Source: Mycolicibacterium vaccae NBRC 14118 = CIP 105934 (GTDB taxonomy: Bacteria > Actinomycetota > Actinomycetes > Mycobacteriales > Mycobacteriaceae). Taken from it: a DNA stretch of 45,008 nucleotides. The stretch lies in NCBI RefSeq assembly GCF_001552715.1, contig NZ_BCRS01000027.1, positions 1-45,008 on the forward strand, written 5' to 3'. The notes under the pieces were generated by a model. The model was given only the letters and a program-made list of their open reading frames with translations. It did no database searches and had not been told where the DNA came from. Made by a program: the position numbers and the translations under genes. Positions 1 through 10,224 of this stretch are shown one piece after another. How positions within the stretch are numbered: position 1 is the stretch's first letter; each line of letters begins with the position of its first letter.

Positions 1-748
1 CCAGCCGCAGGACCGTCGCCCGCAGGTCCGCCAGGTGGGCTGCGACAGCGGCCAGCGCGTCGCCGGTCAACGCCTGCGCCACCGCGGCCTCGTACCCGGC
101 CACGCCCACCAGCCTCAAGTGTGGGGAGGCGAGTGCGGCGCGGGCCACCTCGGCGGCGGTCTCCGCCGACCGGCACCCGGTCCGCCCGCCCGGCATCCCG
201 ATGTCGACGCACACGTCGACCGGTCTGGCCGCGCCGGCCAGCGCCCGGGTCATCAGCTGCACGCCGCGCACCGAGTCCACCCAGCACACGAACCCCAGGC
301 CGGGGTCGCGGTCCAGTTCGGCGGCCACCCAGCGCAGCCCGGCTTCGTCGACCAGTTCGTTGGCCAGCACCAGTTCGCGGACCCCGAACGCGCGGTACAC
401 CGCGGCCTGTGCGACGGTCGCGACCGTGATCGCGACGGCGCCGGCGGCCAGCTGGCGGGCCGCCAGCTGCGGAGACATGTGCGTCTTGCCGTGCGGGGCC
501 AGTTGCACGCCCCGGTCGCGGCACCAGGCGGCCATCGTCTCGATGTTGTGTGCGACCGCGTCGGCGCGCAGCACACAGGCCGGGCTGCCGGGCCCCGAGC
601 GGGGCAGTATGGGGCGCTGGGCGACGATCTGCGCCGGGGTGTGTCCCCACCACGGCGCCGGGACACCCTTGTAGCTCCAGTCCAGGGTGCGGTGAGTCAG
701 GCCACGCACCGCGGCGGTGTCGATTAGAGCGTGGGCGGACGGGGTCAT
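1..748 (-). CDS. D-threonine aldolase / D-serine dehydratase-like PLP enzyme, C-terminus cut by window edge
   Basis: The reading frame runs from ATG at 748 (minus strand) to the left edge without a stop, giving about 249 residues of the N-terminal half. The protein resembles fold-type III PLP enzymes (alanine racemase-like barrel) acting on D-amino acids, such as D-threonine aldolase or D-serine deaminase. The motif APHGKTH around residues 84-90 carries the expected PLP lysine, K88, followed by the TVATVAQA stretch typical of the family. It is divergent from lysS with only 23 bases between start codons. No Shine-Dalgarno is visible, and a weak TTAAAT at 755-760 (minus) sits 6 bases before the start, so a leaderless message is possible. 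The substrate cannot be fixed from sequence. This gene is not part of the M. tuberculosis lysS neighbourhood that I remember. Confidence 0.8.
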   Translation of the reverse strand, partial: MTPSAHALIDTAAVRGLTHRTLDWSYKGVPAPWWGHTPAQIVAQRPILPRSGPGSPACVLRADAVAHNIETMAAWCRDRGVQLAPHGKTHMSPQLAARQLAAGAVAITVATVAQAAVYRAFGVRELVLANELVDEAGLRWVAAELDRDPGLGFVCWVDSVRGVQLMTRALAGAARPVDVCVDIGMPGGRTGCRSAETAAEVARAALASPHLRLVGVAGYEAAVAQALTGDALAAVAAHLADLRATVLRL

Positions 749-757
749 TTGTTCATT

Positions 758-763
758 TAAGCT
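758..763 (+). promoter_or_regulatory. Leaderless -10 element of lysS
   Basis: TAAGCT matches the mycobacterial TANNNT -10 and ends 8 bases before the GTG at 772. No ribosome-binding site precedes that GTG, so transcription and translation probably start together. The surrounding sequence is nearly identical to that before cysS. Confidence 0.5.
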
Positions 764-771
764 GGCACGTC

Positions 772-2277
772 GTGACGTCCCCCGATTCTGTTGACGACAT
801 CCCCGAGCAGTTCCGCATCCGGCAGGCCAAGCGTGAGCGGCTGCTGGCCGAGGGGCGCGACCCGTACCCGGTGATGGTCGACCGCACCCACACCCTCGCG
901 GAGCTGCGCGCGGCGTTCCCGGACCTGGCCGCCGACACCAAGACCGGTGAGCAGGTCGGCGTCGCGGGGCGGGTCATCTTCGCGCGTAACTCCGGCAAGC
1001 TCTGCTTCGCGACGCTGCAGGAGGGCGACGGCACGCAGCTGCAGGCGATGATCAGCCTGGACCAGGTCGGGCAGGAATCCCTGGACGCGTGGAAGGCCGA
1101 TGTCGATCTCGGTGACATCGTTTTCGTGCACGGAGAGGTGATCAGCTCCCGACGCGGCGAACTTTCTGTGCTCGCCGACTCCTGGCAAATCGCTGCCAAG
1201 GCGCTGAGGCCGCTGCCGGTCGCGCACAAGGAATTGAGTGAGGAATCCCGGGTTCGGCAGCGTTACGTCGACCTGATCGTGCGTCCCGAGGCGCGCGAGA
1301 TCGCCCGGCAGCGGGTGGCCGTGGTGCGCGCGGTGCGGTCGGCGCTGGAGCGCCGCGGTTTCCTCGAAGTCGAGACCCCGATGCTGCAGACGCTGGCCGG
1401 CGGGGCCGCGGCCCGGCCTTTTGTGACGCACTCCAATGCGCTGGACGCCGACCTTTACCTACGCATCGCGCCGGAACTGTTTCTGAAGCGCTGTGTGGTG
1501 GGTGGATTCGACCGGGTCTTCGAGTTGAATCGAAACTTCAGAAACGAAGGCGCGGATTCCACGCATTCACCTGAATTCGCGATGTTGGAGACATATCAGG
1601 CGTACGGAACCTATGACGATTCCGCGGTCGTCACCCGGGAACTTATTCAGGAGGTCGCCGACGAAGCGATCGGCACCCGTCAGGTCCCATTGGCGGATGG
1701 CTCCGTCTACGACCTCGACGGTGAATGGGCGACGCTGGAAATGTATCCGTCATTGTCCGAGGCGCTCGGTGAAGAGATCACCCCGCAGACCCCTGTACAG
1801 CGGCTTTGGCAGATCGCCGACGGTTTAGGAGTCGAGATCGCCCGTGACCGGGGTTATGGGCACGGGAAATTGGTGGAAGAACTGTGGGAATTCACCGTTG
1901 GTGACAAGCTGTGGGCGCCGACGTTCGTGCGTGATTTCCCGGTCGAGACCACGCCGCTGACGCGGCCGCACCGCAGCATCGACGGCGTCACTGAAAAATG
2001 GGATCTTTACGTACGCAACTTCGAGTTGGCGACCGGATACTCGGAGCTGATCGATCCCGTCATTCAGCGTGAACGTTTCGAAGCCCAGGCGCGTGCCGCT
2101 GCGGCCGGAGATGACGAGGCAATGGCGCTTGACGAGGATTTTCTGGCCGCTCTTGAGTACGGCATGCCTCCTACTACCGGAACCGGAATGGGCATCGACC
2201 GACTTCTGATGGCGTTGACCGGACTGTCGATTAGGGAGACCGTTTTGTTCCCGATTGTTCGCCGACACGGCAACTGA
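772..2277 (+). CDS. lysS: Lysyl-tRNA synthetase (class II)
   Basis: This cytoplasmic enzyme charges tRNA-Lys with lysine using ATP. It is about 501 residues, the usual length for bacterial LysS. An N-terminal OB-fold anticodon-binding domain (about residues 45-150) precedes the class II catalytic core. Motif 2 is visible as [11 protein letters not shown] followed by THSPEF, and motif 3 as [13 protein letters not shown] near the C-terminus. The frame stays open upstream to about 550, but homology begins just after the GTG at 772 ([13 protein letters not shown]). An upstream start would also run into the divergent PLP-enzyme gene. The lack of a Shine-Dalgarno and the TAAGCT hexamer 8 bases upstream support a leaderless start. 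lsr2 follows 107 bases downstream, as in M. tuberculosis. Confidence 0.97.
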   Translation: MTSPDSVDDIPEQFRIRQAKRERLLAEGRDPYPVMVDRTHTLAELRAAFPDLAADTKTGEQVGVAGRVIFARNSGKLCFATLQEGDGTQLQAMISLDQVGQESLDAWKADVDLGDIVFVHGEVISSRRGELSVLADSWQIAAKALRPLPVAHKELSEESRVRQRYVDLIVRPEAREIARQRVAVVRAVRSALERRGFLEVETPMLQTLAGGAAARPFVTHSNALDADLYLRIAPELFLKRCVVGGFDRVFELNRNFRNEGADSTHSPEFAMLETYQAYGTYDDSAVVTRELIQEVADEAIGTRQVPLADGSVYDLDGEWATLEMYPSLSEALGEEITPQTPVQRLWQIADGLGVEIARDRGYGHGKLVEELWEFTVGDKLWAPTFVRDFPVETTPLTRPHRSIDGVTEKWDLYVRNFELATGYSELIDPVIQRERFEAQARAAAAGDDEAMALDEDFLAALEYGMPPTTGTGMGIDRLLMALTGLSIRETVLFPIVRRHGN

Positions 2278-2318
2278 ACTGCTTCGAATCGAACGTTGTT
2301 GAATGGCCCGCCCGTTTA

Positions 2319-2334
2319 TGGCACATTGGTGCCA
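2319..2334. repeat. Inverted repeat in the lysS-lsr2 gap
   Basis: TGGCAC (2319-2324) and GTGCCA (2329-2334) form perfect 6-base arms around ATTG. It lies in the 107-base gap about 50 bases before lsr2, where the lsr2 promoter must be, so it may be an operator. The assignment to any regulator is unknown. Confidence 0.35.
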
Positions 2335-2384
2335 GCGATGGGGCCATATCCGCCCATCTGAGACGTGAGAAGGGCAGTACGGTA

Positions 2385-2726
2385 ATGGCGAAGAAAGTCA
2401 CCGTCACGTTGGTCGACGATTTTGACGGTGAGGGCGCCGCCGACGAGACCGTTGAATTCGGTCTCGATGGTGTCAGCTATGAGATCGATCTGTCCGCCAA
2501 GAACGCCGCAAAGCTGCGAAATGATTTGAAGCAATGGGTGGACGCCGGCCGTCGGGTCGGCGGCAGGCGCCGCGGGCGCGCCGTGGGCACCGGCCGCGGC
2601 CGCGCCGCGATCGACCGGGAGCAGAGCGCGGCCATCCGCGAATGGGCCCGTCGCAACGGCCACAACGTCTCCACCCGCGGGCGGATTCCGGCCGACGTCA
2701 TCGACGCCTTCCACGCAGCAACGTAA
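2385..2726 (+). CDS. lsr2: Nucleoid-associated silencing protein Lsr2
   Basis: Lsr2 is a small H-NS-like protein that binds the minor groove of AT-rich DNA and bridges it, silencing horizontally acquired genes and shaping the nucleoid. At 113 residues it is full length. Residues 1-60 form the oligomerisation domain ([12 protein letters not shown] start). Residues 56-75 are an Arg/Gly-rich linker, and residues 77-113 are the DNA-binding domain with the AT-hook-like R98-G99-R100 followed by [11 protein letters not shown] purine-rich GAGAAGGGCAG precedes the ATG. It sits between lysS and clpC1 as in other mycobacteria and is closed by an intrinsic terminator. Confidence 0.97.
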   Translation: MAKKVTVTLVDDFDGEGAADETVEFGLDGVSYEIDLSAKNAAKLRNDLKQWVDAGRRVGGRRRGRAVGTGRGRAAIDREQSAAIREWARRNGHNVSTRGRIPADVIDAFHAAT

Positions 2727-2735
2727 CTACCGATT

Positions 2736-2760
2736 GCCGGTGCGTCTCACGCCGGTTTTT
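2736..2760 (+). terminator. Intrinsic terminator of lsr2
   Basis: A hairpin with outer arms CCGG (2737-2740) and CCGG (2752-2755), continued inward by imperfect pairs, is followed directly by five T residues at 2756-2760. This is a canonical rho-independent layout ten bases after the lsr2 stop, and it insulates clpC1 from lsr2. Confidence 0.7.
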
Positions 2761-2761
2761 C

Positions 2762-2778
2762 GTTCGCTGCTGGCGAAC
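2762..2778. promoter_or_regulatory. Probable ClgR operator upstream of clpC1
   Basis: GTTCGC (2762-2767) and GCGAAC (2773-2778) are perfect 6-base arms separated by TGCTG. This matches the GTTCGC-N5-GCGAAC type of site recognised by the actinobacterial activator ClgR, which is known to control clp genes including clpC1. It lies one base after the lsr2 terminator and 239 bases before the clpC1 start. That distance implies a promoter between about 2790 and 2990, which I could not place with certainty (TAGAGT at 2916-2921 is one candidate -10). Nothing else recognisable is in the 2779-3016 stretch. Confidence 0.65.
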
Positions 2779-3016
2779 CGAAGGCGACGCGGATTCGGAA
2801 ACGAAATGCCGCTGCCCCGCGTTGCTTGTATCAGCGTCGGGTTTCTCGTCCTCTGCCAGTTCTGTCGTCATTCCGTCAGTTACCGGCGGGCGGGGCACTC
2901 GGAGCCGCCGACCATTAGAGTGGACGGCGTAGGTGCGAAGCGCTGGGTGAAGACCGCCCGCGAGACGGCGCAGTGCGAGCACCTCCATATATGCAATGGA
3001 GAGCAGGTAACCACGG

Positions 3017-5560
<2,544 letters not shown>

Positions 5561-5573
5561 CGTCGTCAACCAC

Positions 5574-5605
5574 AACGGGCGGTCACCTGCGGGTGGCCGC
5601 CCGTT
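5574..5605 (+). terminator. Strong hairpin terminator of clpC1
   Basis: A 14-base stem (5574-5587 with 5592-5605) closes a TGCG loop with one G-T type mismatch. It begins 13 bases after the clpC1 stop. There is no long T tail (GGGCTTTG follows), which is common in GC-rich actinobacteria. Confidence 0.7.
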
Positions 5606-5623
5606 GGGCTTTGTGAAGGTGGC

Positions 5624-5653
5624 TTACGTGGGCGGTGCGGTTGGGCTTACGAT
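5624..5653 (+). promoter_or_regulatory. Putative promoter of the cbt operon
   Basis: TTACGT (5624-5629) and TACGAT (5648-5653) are separated by 18 bases. A start near 5660 would place the cobalamin aptamer at the very 5' end of the message. The -10 fits TANNNT; the -35 is weak. Confidence 0.4.
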
Positions 5654-5659
5654 GCAGAA

Positions 5660-5765
5660 GTAATCGACGGGCCCCGGAACCTGGTGAAATTCCAGAACGG
5701 TCGCGCCACTGTGAAAGTCAGACCCGGACCCGTCGCCCTCATCACTGGGACGCGACATCCCTGAA
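5660..5765 (+). ncRNA. Cobalamin riboswitch controlling cbtB-cbtA
   Basis: The leader contains the conserved cobalamin aptamer blocks in order. These are the GGTGAAATTCC stem-loop at 5683-5693, GCGCCACTGTGA at 5703-5714, and the B12-box-like AGTCAGACC at 5716-5724. The core is enclosed by a perfect 7-base stem, CGACGGG (5665-5671) with CCCGTCG (5729-5735). A small hairpin, GGGA (5747-5750) with TCCC (5758-5761), lies just before the AAAGGA ribosome-binding site at 5764-5769 and may form the expression platform. The expected effect is repression of cobalt uptake when cobalamin is plentiful, probably at translation initiation. Confidence 0.88.
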
Positions 5766-5776
5766 AGGAACCGGGC

Positions 5777-5992
5777 ATGACTTCTCCTCACGCGAGCAGG
5801 ACACGGGCGGGCGCCATCGACCTCTCCGGCACCAAAGCCGCGGTCTGGCTGTCTCTCACCGCATTCTTCGCGCTGGTGGTGCTGTATTTCATCGGCATGG
5901 ATCAGGGTGCGACGTCGGTCTTCGGCAGCAACACCTACATCCACGAGTTCGTGCACGACGCACGGCACCTCCTCGGTTTCCCCTGCCACTGA
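5777..5992 (+). CDS. cbtB: Cobalt transporter subunit CbtB
   Basis: This is a small (71 aa) single-pass membrane protein of the CbtB family, the partner of CbtA in cobalt uptake. The transmembrane segment is about residues 25-45. It is followed by a metal-ligand-like C-terminus with several histidines (HEFVHDARH, ending GFPCH), the hallmark of the family. AAAGGA lies 7 bases before the ATG. It is preceded by a cobalamin riboswitch and followed by cbtA after 27 bases, so the function is well supported by context. Confidence 0.92.
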   Translation: MTSPHASRTRAGAIDLSGTKAAVWLSLTAFFALVVLYFIGMDQGATSVFGSNTYIHEFVHDARHLLGFPCH

Positions 5993-6019
5993 TTCAGCGG
6001 CAGGAAGGGACAACCGAAA

Positions 6020-6817
6020 ATGGAGAAGCAGATCATCTGGCGTGGCCTCTTGGCCGGCGCCGCGGCAGGCGTGCTCGGGTTCTTGTTCGCCCGGATCTTC
6101 GTCGAGCCGCAGATCGAGCTGGCGATCGGCTATGAGGACGGCGTCGGTGCCGCGCACGAGGCGATCGAGGCCGCCGCGGGCGCCGCAGGCCACAGTCACG
6201 GCGACGGGGGAGGCTTCAGTCGCGCTGTGCAGATGAACATCGGCATGGGTCTGGGCGTGCTGCTGTTCAGCCTCGCGATCGGCGCGTTGTTCGCGGTCGT
6301 GTTCGCGGTCGCCTACGGGCGGGTCGGTGCCGTGTCGGCACGGCTGCTGTCGCTCTACATCGCGGGCGGCATGCTGTTGAGCCTGTATGTCGTTCCGTCG
6401 CTGAAGTATCCGGCGAGTCCGCCCGCGCTGAGCCTGGATGAGACGATCAGGCAGCGCACGCTGCTCTACCTCGCCGTCGTGGTGCTCTCGGCGGCATTGC
6501 TGGTCGGTGCGGTGTACCTGGGCAGGCGGTGGTCGGCCAGGCTGGGCGCATGGAACGCCACGCTCGCCGCCGGCGGCGCGTACGTGGTCGCGGTCGCGGT
6601 CGTGATGCTGATCCTGCCGTCGATCAACGAGACCCCCGGTCCGTTGGTAGACGATGCGGGAGTCATCGTCTACAAGGGCTTCCCGGCCGATGTGCTCTAC
6701 GACTTCCGCCTCTACTCGCTGGGCACCCAGGTCGTGGTCTACGCCACGATCGGACTGGTGTTCGCGGCGATGGTGTCGCGGCTGTTCGGGGAACGTAAGC
6801 AGTCCGTCAGCGGGTGA
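6020..6817 (+). CDS. cbtA: Cobalt transporter subunit CbtA
   Basis: This 265-residue polytopic membrane protein belongs to the CbtA family, predicted to transport cobalt for cobalamin synthesis. It begins MEKQIIWRGLLAGAAAGVLGF, the characteristic first helix, and hydrophobic segments recur at roughly 73-95, 105-125, 150-170, 180-200 and 235-255. A short His-rich stretch (HSHGDGGG, near residue 58) between the first two helices may bind metal. AGGAAGGGAC precedes the ATG. It is in one operon with cbtB and ends in a GTGA overlap with the next gene. Confidence 0.92.
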   Translation: MEKQIIWRGLLAGAAAGVLGFLFARIFVEPQIELAIGYEDGVGAAHEAIEAAAGAAGHSHGDGGGFSRAVQMNIGMGLGVLLFSLAIGALFAVVFAVAYGRVGAVSARLLSLYIAGGMLLSLYVVPSLKYPASPPALSLDETIRQRTLLYLAVVVLSAALLVGAVYLGRRWSARLGAWNATLAAGGAYVVAVAVVMLILPSINETPGPLVDDAGVIVYKGFPADVLYDFRLYSLGTQVVVYATIGLVFAAMVSRLFGERKQSVSG

Positions 6818-7392
6818 GTCCGGTCAGCGAGGTCGTCCGGCTGACGCTGGTGTCGCATGCGATGACCGATGCGATGGCGGCCGGACGGTTCCCCGTCGAC
6901 GAGCCCGTGAACCCGCTCGGCCGAGACCAGATCGCCAAGGTCGGCCGAGCCGACCTCGGTCAGGCCGAGCGGGTCTTCTGCGGGCCGGAGATGCGTGCCC
7001 GGCAGACCGCCGAGCTGCTGGGTCTGCACGCGACGGTCGAGACCGGGCTCGCCGATCTGGACTGCGGCCGGTGGCGGGGCGACGAACTCGGCGGCGTGCC
7101 ACCGGCCGACATGGCCGTCTGGCTGACCGATCCCGTGCGCGCGCCGCACGGCGGCGAATCGGTGGTCGAACTGATCGCCCGGGTGGGCCGGTGGCTGGAT
7201 TCGGTGACTACCGCGCGCACCCGCGTCGTGGCGGTCACCCATCCGGCGGTGGTCCGGGCGGCGATCCTGGTGGCGCTCGACGCGCCGCCGAAGTCGTTCT
7301 GGCGCATCGACGTCGCACCGGTGAGTCGCACGGCGCTGCACTTCCGCGGGTACGCGTGGAACCTGCGGGGCGCCCCGATCAGTTCGGAATGA
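6814..7392 (+). CDS. Histidine phosphatase superfamily protein with an altered RHG motif, coupled to cbtA
   Basis: This 192-residue cytoplasmic protein has a phosphoglycerate mutase-like fold. Family landmarks are present: RARQTAELL, LDCGRWRGDE, HGGESV and the second catalytic histidine VTHP (H143). The canonical N-terminal RHG is replaced by S14-H15-A16, so the phospho-acceptor histidine remains but the arginine that cradles the phosphate is lost. The start GTG at 6814 overlaps the cbtA stop (GTGA), indicating translational coupling under the same cobalamin riboswitch. Alpha-ribazole phosphatase (CobC) belongs to this superfamily, so a cobalamin-related role is attractive, but the specificity is inferred from context only. 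The 3' end overlaps the convergent lpqF by 14 bases. Confidence 0.85.
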   Translation: MSPVSEVVRLTLVSHAMTDAMAAGRFPVDEPVNPLGRDQIAKVGRADLGQAERVFCGPEMRARQTAELLGLHATVETGLADLDCGRWRGDELGGVPPADMAVWLTDPVRAPHGGESVVELIARVGRWLDSVTTARTRVVAVTHPAVVRAAILVALDAPPKSFWRIDVAPVSRTALHFRGYAWNLRGAPISSE

Positions 7393-8740
7393 GGTCGAAG
7401 GTCTGTCGGGCGATCGACATCAGCCACGCCGCGGCGGTCTGGCTGCGGAACTCCGGCCAGTTCGACTGCAGGCTGACGACCCACGGCTGACCGGAGGCGT
7501 CGACGGCGTACCAGCTGAACGTCAGGTCGCCCGGCAGGTTTCCTGCCTTGGCGCCGATGTAGGGCCACTCACCGCGGTCGAGGTCGATGCCGGGAACGGC
7601 GGACAAGATGTCTCTGACCGGCGCGGCCTCGCCGACCGCGCCCTTCTGCAGCGCGGCGTGCAGCCGGCAGATGTCGGCGGCGCTGCCGTACCACTCGGCG
7701 CCGATGTCGGAGGCCGGCATGTGGGTGCGCTTCGGGTCCGGTTCGTACGGGCGGCTGTTGGTCTGCTGCAGCAACCGGGCGCGACCTTCGCGGGAGGCCT
7801 GCTTCCACTGGTCACGCAGATCCGGCGTGCCCCAACCGACCGAGAACAACTCGTGCATGGTCGGAAACGGGGTCATGCTGGCCGGATCGTGATGGCCGGC
7901 GGCCACCAGGGCCCGCTCGATGGCGCCGGGCCCGAGACGCTCGATGAGCAGGTCGGTGGCCATGTTGTCGCTGGCCGAGATCATCTGCTGGGCGGCGTCG
8001 CGCACGGTCACCGTGGCCCCCGGGTCCAGTTCGTCGAACGCGGACGAGCCGACGGCCTTGGCGCCCTCGGTGATCGTCAGGGTGTCGGTCCACTCCAGGG
8101 TGTCCGCTTTGACCGCGTCGGCGACCGCGAGCAGTACGTACAGCTTGAAGATCGACGCCAGCGGCAGCGACAGGTCGGTGTTGGAGCCGGCCACCTTGAC
8201 GCAGCGACCGTCCTCCACCTTGGCCACCTGGTAGGAGTAGCGGGCCCCGGCCGCGGTCAACAGCTCGTCGATGTCCGACCATTGGTCGACCGTCGGCGGC
8301 ACCAACTCAACCTGGAACCGGTCCACCATGCCCGCTGCATCGGTGCGCAGCTCGATGGTCTGGGCCACCCCGTAGGACGTCAGCACGTTCAGTTTCGCGT
8401 GCCCGGCGCCCACGTCGACGTCGGTGACCGTGAAGGGCCTGTCCCACCACATCCGGTCGAGTGTCACCCCGACGTGCTCGACAGCCTCCGGCGCGGCCAG
8501 CGTGCGGATGCCGACCTCGCCGATCGGCCAGTCGCTGTTGAGCATGTCCATGGTCTGCTTGGCACGCAGACCCTGGGGCGTGTTGATCTGGATGGGCACG
8601 CCGTATGCCGCGTCGGCCGGAGCCGGACGCGTGGCGGCACATCCGCAGGCCACGGACGCGACGCAGACCAGGCTGACCGCCAGCGCGGTCGCTCTGCGCC
8701 TTATCCGGCCTGCGTTACGACGTGGTGTCAGTCCTTGCAA
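7379..8740 (-). CDS. lpqF: Beta-lactamase-like lipoprotein LpqF
   Basis: This probable secreted lipoprotein of about 453 residues matches M. tuberculosis LpqF (Rv3593). An Arg-rich n-region and hydrophobic core end in a Cys pair (SVACGCAAT) that serves as an imperfect lipobox. An N-terminal DUF-like domain (AKQTMDMLNSDWPIG) is followed by a serine beta-lactamase/PBP-like domain. That domain contains the SxxK motif in LASIFKLYVL, the SDN-like motif in SASDNMATD, and a KxG-like IGAKAGNLPG near the C-terminus. The catalytic apparatus thus looks intact, though the substrate is unknown. The start is uncertain: in-frame TTG codons at 8740 (chosen, best fit to the M. tuberculosis N-terminus) and 8752 (better GGAG spacing) both overlap the end of mhuD. 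Confidence 0.85.
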   Translation of the reverse strand: MQGLTPRRNAGRIRRRATALAVSLVCVASVACGCAATRPAPADAAYGVPIQINTPQGLRAKQTMDMLNSDWPIGEVGIRTLAAPEAVEHVGVTLDRMWWDRPFTVTDVDVGAGHAKLNVLTSYGVAQTIELRTDAAGMVDRFQVELVPPTVDQWSDIDELLTAAGARYSYQVAKVEDGRCVKVAGSNTDLSLPLASIFKLYVLLAVADAVKADTLEWTDTLTITEGAKAVGSSAFDELDPGATVTVRDAAQQMISASDNMATDLLIERLGPGAIERALVAAGHHDPASMTPFPTMHELFSVGWGTPDLRDQWKQASREGRARLLQQTNSRPYEPDPKRTHMPASDIGAEWYGSAADICRLHAALQKGAVGEAAPVRDILSAVPGIDLDRGEWPYIGAKAGNLPGDLTFSWYAVDASGQPWVVSLQSNWPEFRSQTAAAWLMSIARQTFDLIPN

Positions 8741-9032
8741 CGTCGAGTACAACCTCGAACTCCAGCAGGGAGGCGCCGGTGGCCACCGGGTTGGCGCGCT
8801 CACCTGCGTGTGCCTCGATCGCAGGCCCGTTCGCCCAGGCCTGGAACGCTTCCTCGGACTCCCACTGCGTGACCACGAAGTAGCGGGTCTCACCCTTGAC
8901 CGGGCGGAGCAGCTGAAAGCCCAGGAATCCGGGTTGGTTGTCGACGGCGTGGGCGCGGTGGCCGAACCGCTTCTCCAGCTCCGGGCCTGCGTCCGGGGGC
9001 ACCTCGATTGCGTTGATCTTCACCACAGCCAT
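8715..9032 (-). CDS. mhuD: Heme-degrading monooxygenase MhuD (mycobilin-producing)
   Basis: This 105-residue ABM-fold enzyme binds heme and cleaves it to mycobilins, releasing iron without carbon monoxide. It is nearly identical in length and sequence to Rv3592. The residues known to matter for heme binding and ruffling are present at the same positions: N7, W66 and H75. The ATG at 9032 gives MAVVKINAIEV; upstream extensions have no homology. A TAACCT hexamer (9040-9045, minus) ends 7 bases before the ATG, suggesting a leaderless message. lpqF overlaps its 3' end, so the two are probably co-transcribed. It is divergent from the alpha/beta hydrolase at 9073. Confidence 0.95.
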   Translation of the reverse strand: MAVVKINAIEVPPDAGPELEKRFGHRAHAVDNQPGFLGFQLLRPVKGETRYFVVTQWESEEAFQAWANGPAIEAHAGERANPVATGASLLEFEVVLDVARTDTTS

Positions 9033-9039
9033 GCCGTTC

Positions 9040-9045
9040 AGGTTA
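9040..9045 (-). promoter_or_regulatory. Leaderless -10 element of mhuD
   Basis: TAACCT on the minus strand ends 7 bases before the mhuD ATG at 9032. A GGAGGC further upstream is too far for a normal Shine-Dalgarno, which favours a leaderless start. Confidence 0.45.
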
Positions 9046-9072
9046 CCGCCTCCGTCTCGGCATGATGTCTGC

Positions 9073-9855
9073 ATGGATTCGGGGCGCAGTTTCGCAGGCG
9101 GGGATCTGCTCACCTTCCGGGGCGGCGCGGGCCGTCCGCTGGTGCTGGTGCACGGACTGATGGGCCGGGGTACCACGTGGCCCCGGCAGACGTCGTGGCT
9201 GGCCCGGTTCGGGCGGGTGTACACCTACGACGCGCCGTGGCACCGGGGCCGCGAGGTCGCCGATGCGCATCCGATCTGCACCGAGCGGTTCGTCGCCGAC
9301 CTCGGCGCGGCCGTCGCAGAGCTCGGTGAGCCCGCGGTGATGATCGGTCACTCGATGGGGGCGCTGCACTCCTGGTGTCTGGCTGCCGAGCGGCCGGACC
9401 TGGTGGCCGCGGTGGTCGTCGAGGACATGGCTCCGGACTTCCGGGGGCGCACGACCGGCCCGTGGGAGCCGTGGGTGCATGCGCTGCCGGTGGAGTTCGG
9501 CACCGCCGAGCAGGTGTACGCCGAGTTCGGTCCGGTGGCGGGCCGGTACTTCCTCGAGGCGTTCGACCGGACGGCGACAGGCTGGCGGCTGCACGGACAC
9601 CCGGACAAGTGGATCGAGATCGCCGCAGAGTGGGGCAGACGCGACTACTGGGAGCAGTGGCGGGCGGTCTCGGTGCCGGCGCTGCTGCTGGAAGCGGGCG
9701 CCTCGGTGGCCCCGCCGGGGCAGATGCGCGAGATGGCCGAGATGGTGCGCGACGCCAGGTATCTGCACGTGCCGGGCGCCGGACACCTGATCCACGACGA
9801 CGCCGCCGGGAAATACGAACGGGCGGTCACGGAGTTCTTGACAGTGTGTTCTTGA
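9073..9855 (+). CDS. Alpha/beta hydrolase (Rv3591c-like)
   Basis: This 260-residue cytoplasmic alpha/beta-hydrolase fold protein has the oxyanion-hole motif VLVHGLMGRG near residue 27. The nucleophile elbow is GHSMG (S at about residue 95), and a C-terminal GAGHLIHDD carries the catalytic histidine. Its position divergent from mhuD matches the M. tuberculosis Rv3591c-Rv3592 pair. The start at ATG 9073 leaves 40 bases to mhuD; frames further upstream are mhuD antisense. The substrate is unknown; esterase or lactonase activities are possible for this family. Confidence 0.88.
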   Translation: MDSGRSFAGGDLLTFRGGAGRPLVLVHGLMGRGTTWPRQTSWLARFGRVYTYDAPWHRGREVADAHPICTERFVADLGAAVAELGEPAVMIGHSMGALHSWCLAAERPDLVAAVVVEDMAPDFRGRTTGPWEPWVHALPVEFGTAEQVYAEFGPVAGRYFLEAFDRTATGWRLHGHPDKWIEIAAEWGRRDYWEQWRAVSVPALLLEAGASVAPPGQMREMAEMVRDARYLHVPGAGHLIHDDAAGKYERAVTEFLTVCS

Positions 9856-9873
9856 AGCTTGATCACGGGTCTG

Positions 9874-9897
9874 CGGCCGGTCGTTCTTGACCAGCCG
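9874..9897. terminator. Hairpin between convergent genes
   Basis: CGGCCGGTC (9874-9882) pairs with GACCAGCCG (9889-9897) across a GTTCTT loop with one mismatch. TTT follows at 9898-9900. It sits in the 45-base gap between the converging hydrolase and the small membrane protein, so it could terminate the hydrolase transcript. Confidence 0.5.
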
Positions 9898-9900
9898 TTT

Positions 9901-10152
9901 CTAACGGCGTTCGCCGGACGCGCTCGAGGACGGCCAGCTCGGGTGTTCCTCGAACCGGGTGCGGATCGCGTCGAGGTCGTGGTGCACCCGGTTCCAGTCG
10001 GGGTCGTCGAACAGGCGGCCCGACATCGGTGCAGCCCAGCGGAACTGGTCCCGGTGCAGGCGAAGGTGGCCGGACCGGTGGGCAGCCCAGCTCACCACGA
10101 CGGCCAGCGCGAACGGAGAGAGAAGGATCAGATATGCCAGTGCGGTACTCAT
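9901..10152 (-). CDS. Small conserved membrane protein, function unknown
   Basis: The ORF codes for 83 residues with one clear N-terminal transmembrane helix (about residues 4-24, MSTALAYLILLSPFALAVVV). A basic, soluble tail rich in Arg/His/Asp contains a DPDWNRVHHDLDAIR segment. No family is recognised. It is divergent from the GlxA-type regulator at 10225. The ATG at 10152 is chosen because the hydrophobic helix begins directly after it; the frame stays open far upstream, but only as antisense of the regulator gene. Confidence 0.6.
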   Translation of the reverse strand: MSTALAYLILLSPFALAVVVSWAAHRSGHLRLHRDQFRWAAPMSGRLFDDPDWNRVHHDLDAIRTRFEEHPSWPSSSASGERR

Positions 10153-10212
10153 GGCAGTAATAGTCCGCTCAGATAACATCCGGCCAACAGTGGCAGGAGC
10201 GACATCTCTCGA

Positions 10213-10218
10213 TAAGAT
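10213..10218 (+). promoter_or_regulatory. Leaderless -10 element of the GlxA-type regulator
   Basis: TAAGAT ends 6 bases before the ATG at 10225, with no Shine-Dalgarno between. This is the ideal spacing for a leaderless transcript starting at the A of the ATG. Confidence 0.5.
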
Positions 10219-10224
10219 GCTGCC

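Noticed and set aside
550..771. Upstream extension of lysS to 550
   Set aside because: The extension is antisense to the PLP enzyme. Homology and a leaderless -10 point to GTG 772.
9033..9060. IdeR iron box before mhuD
   Set aside because: Only a single AGGTTA-like half-site is seen; no palindrome close to the IdeR consensus.
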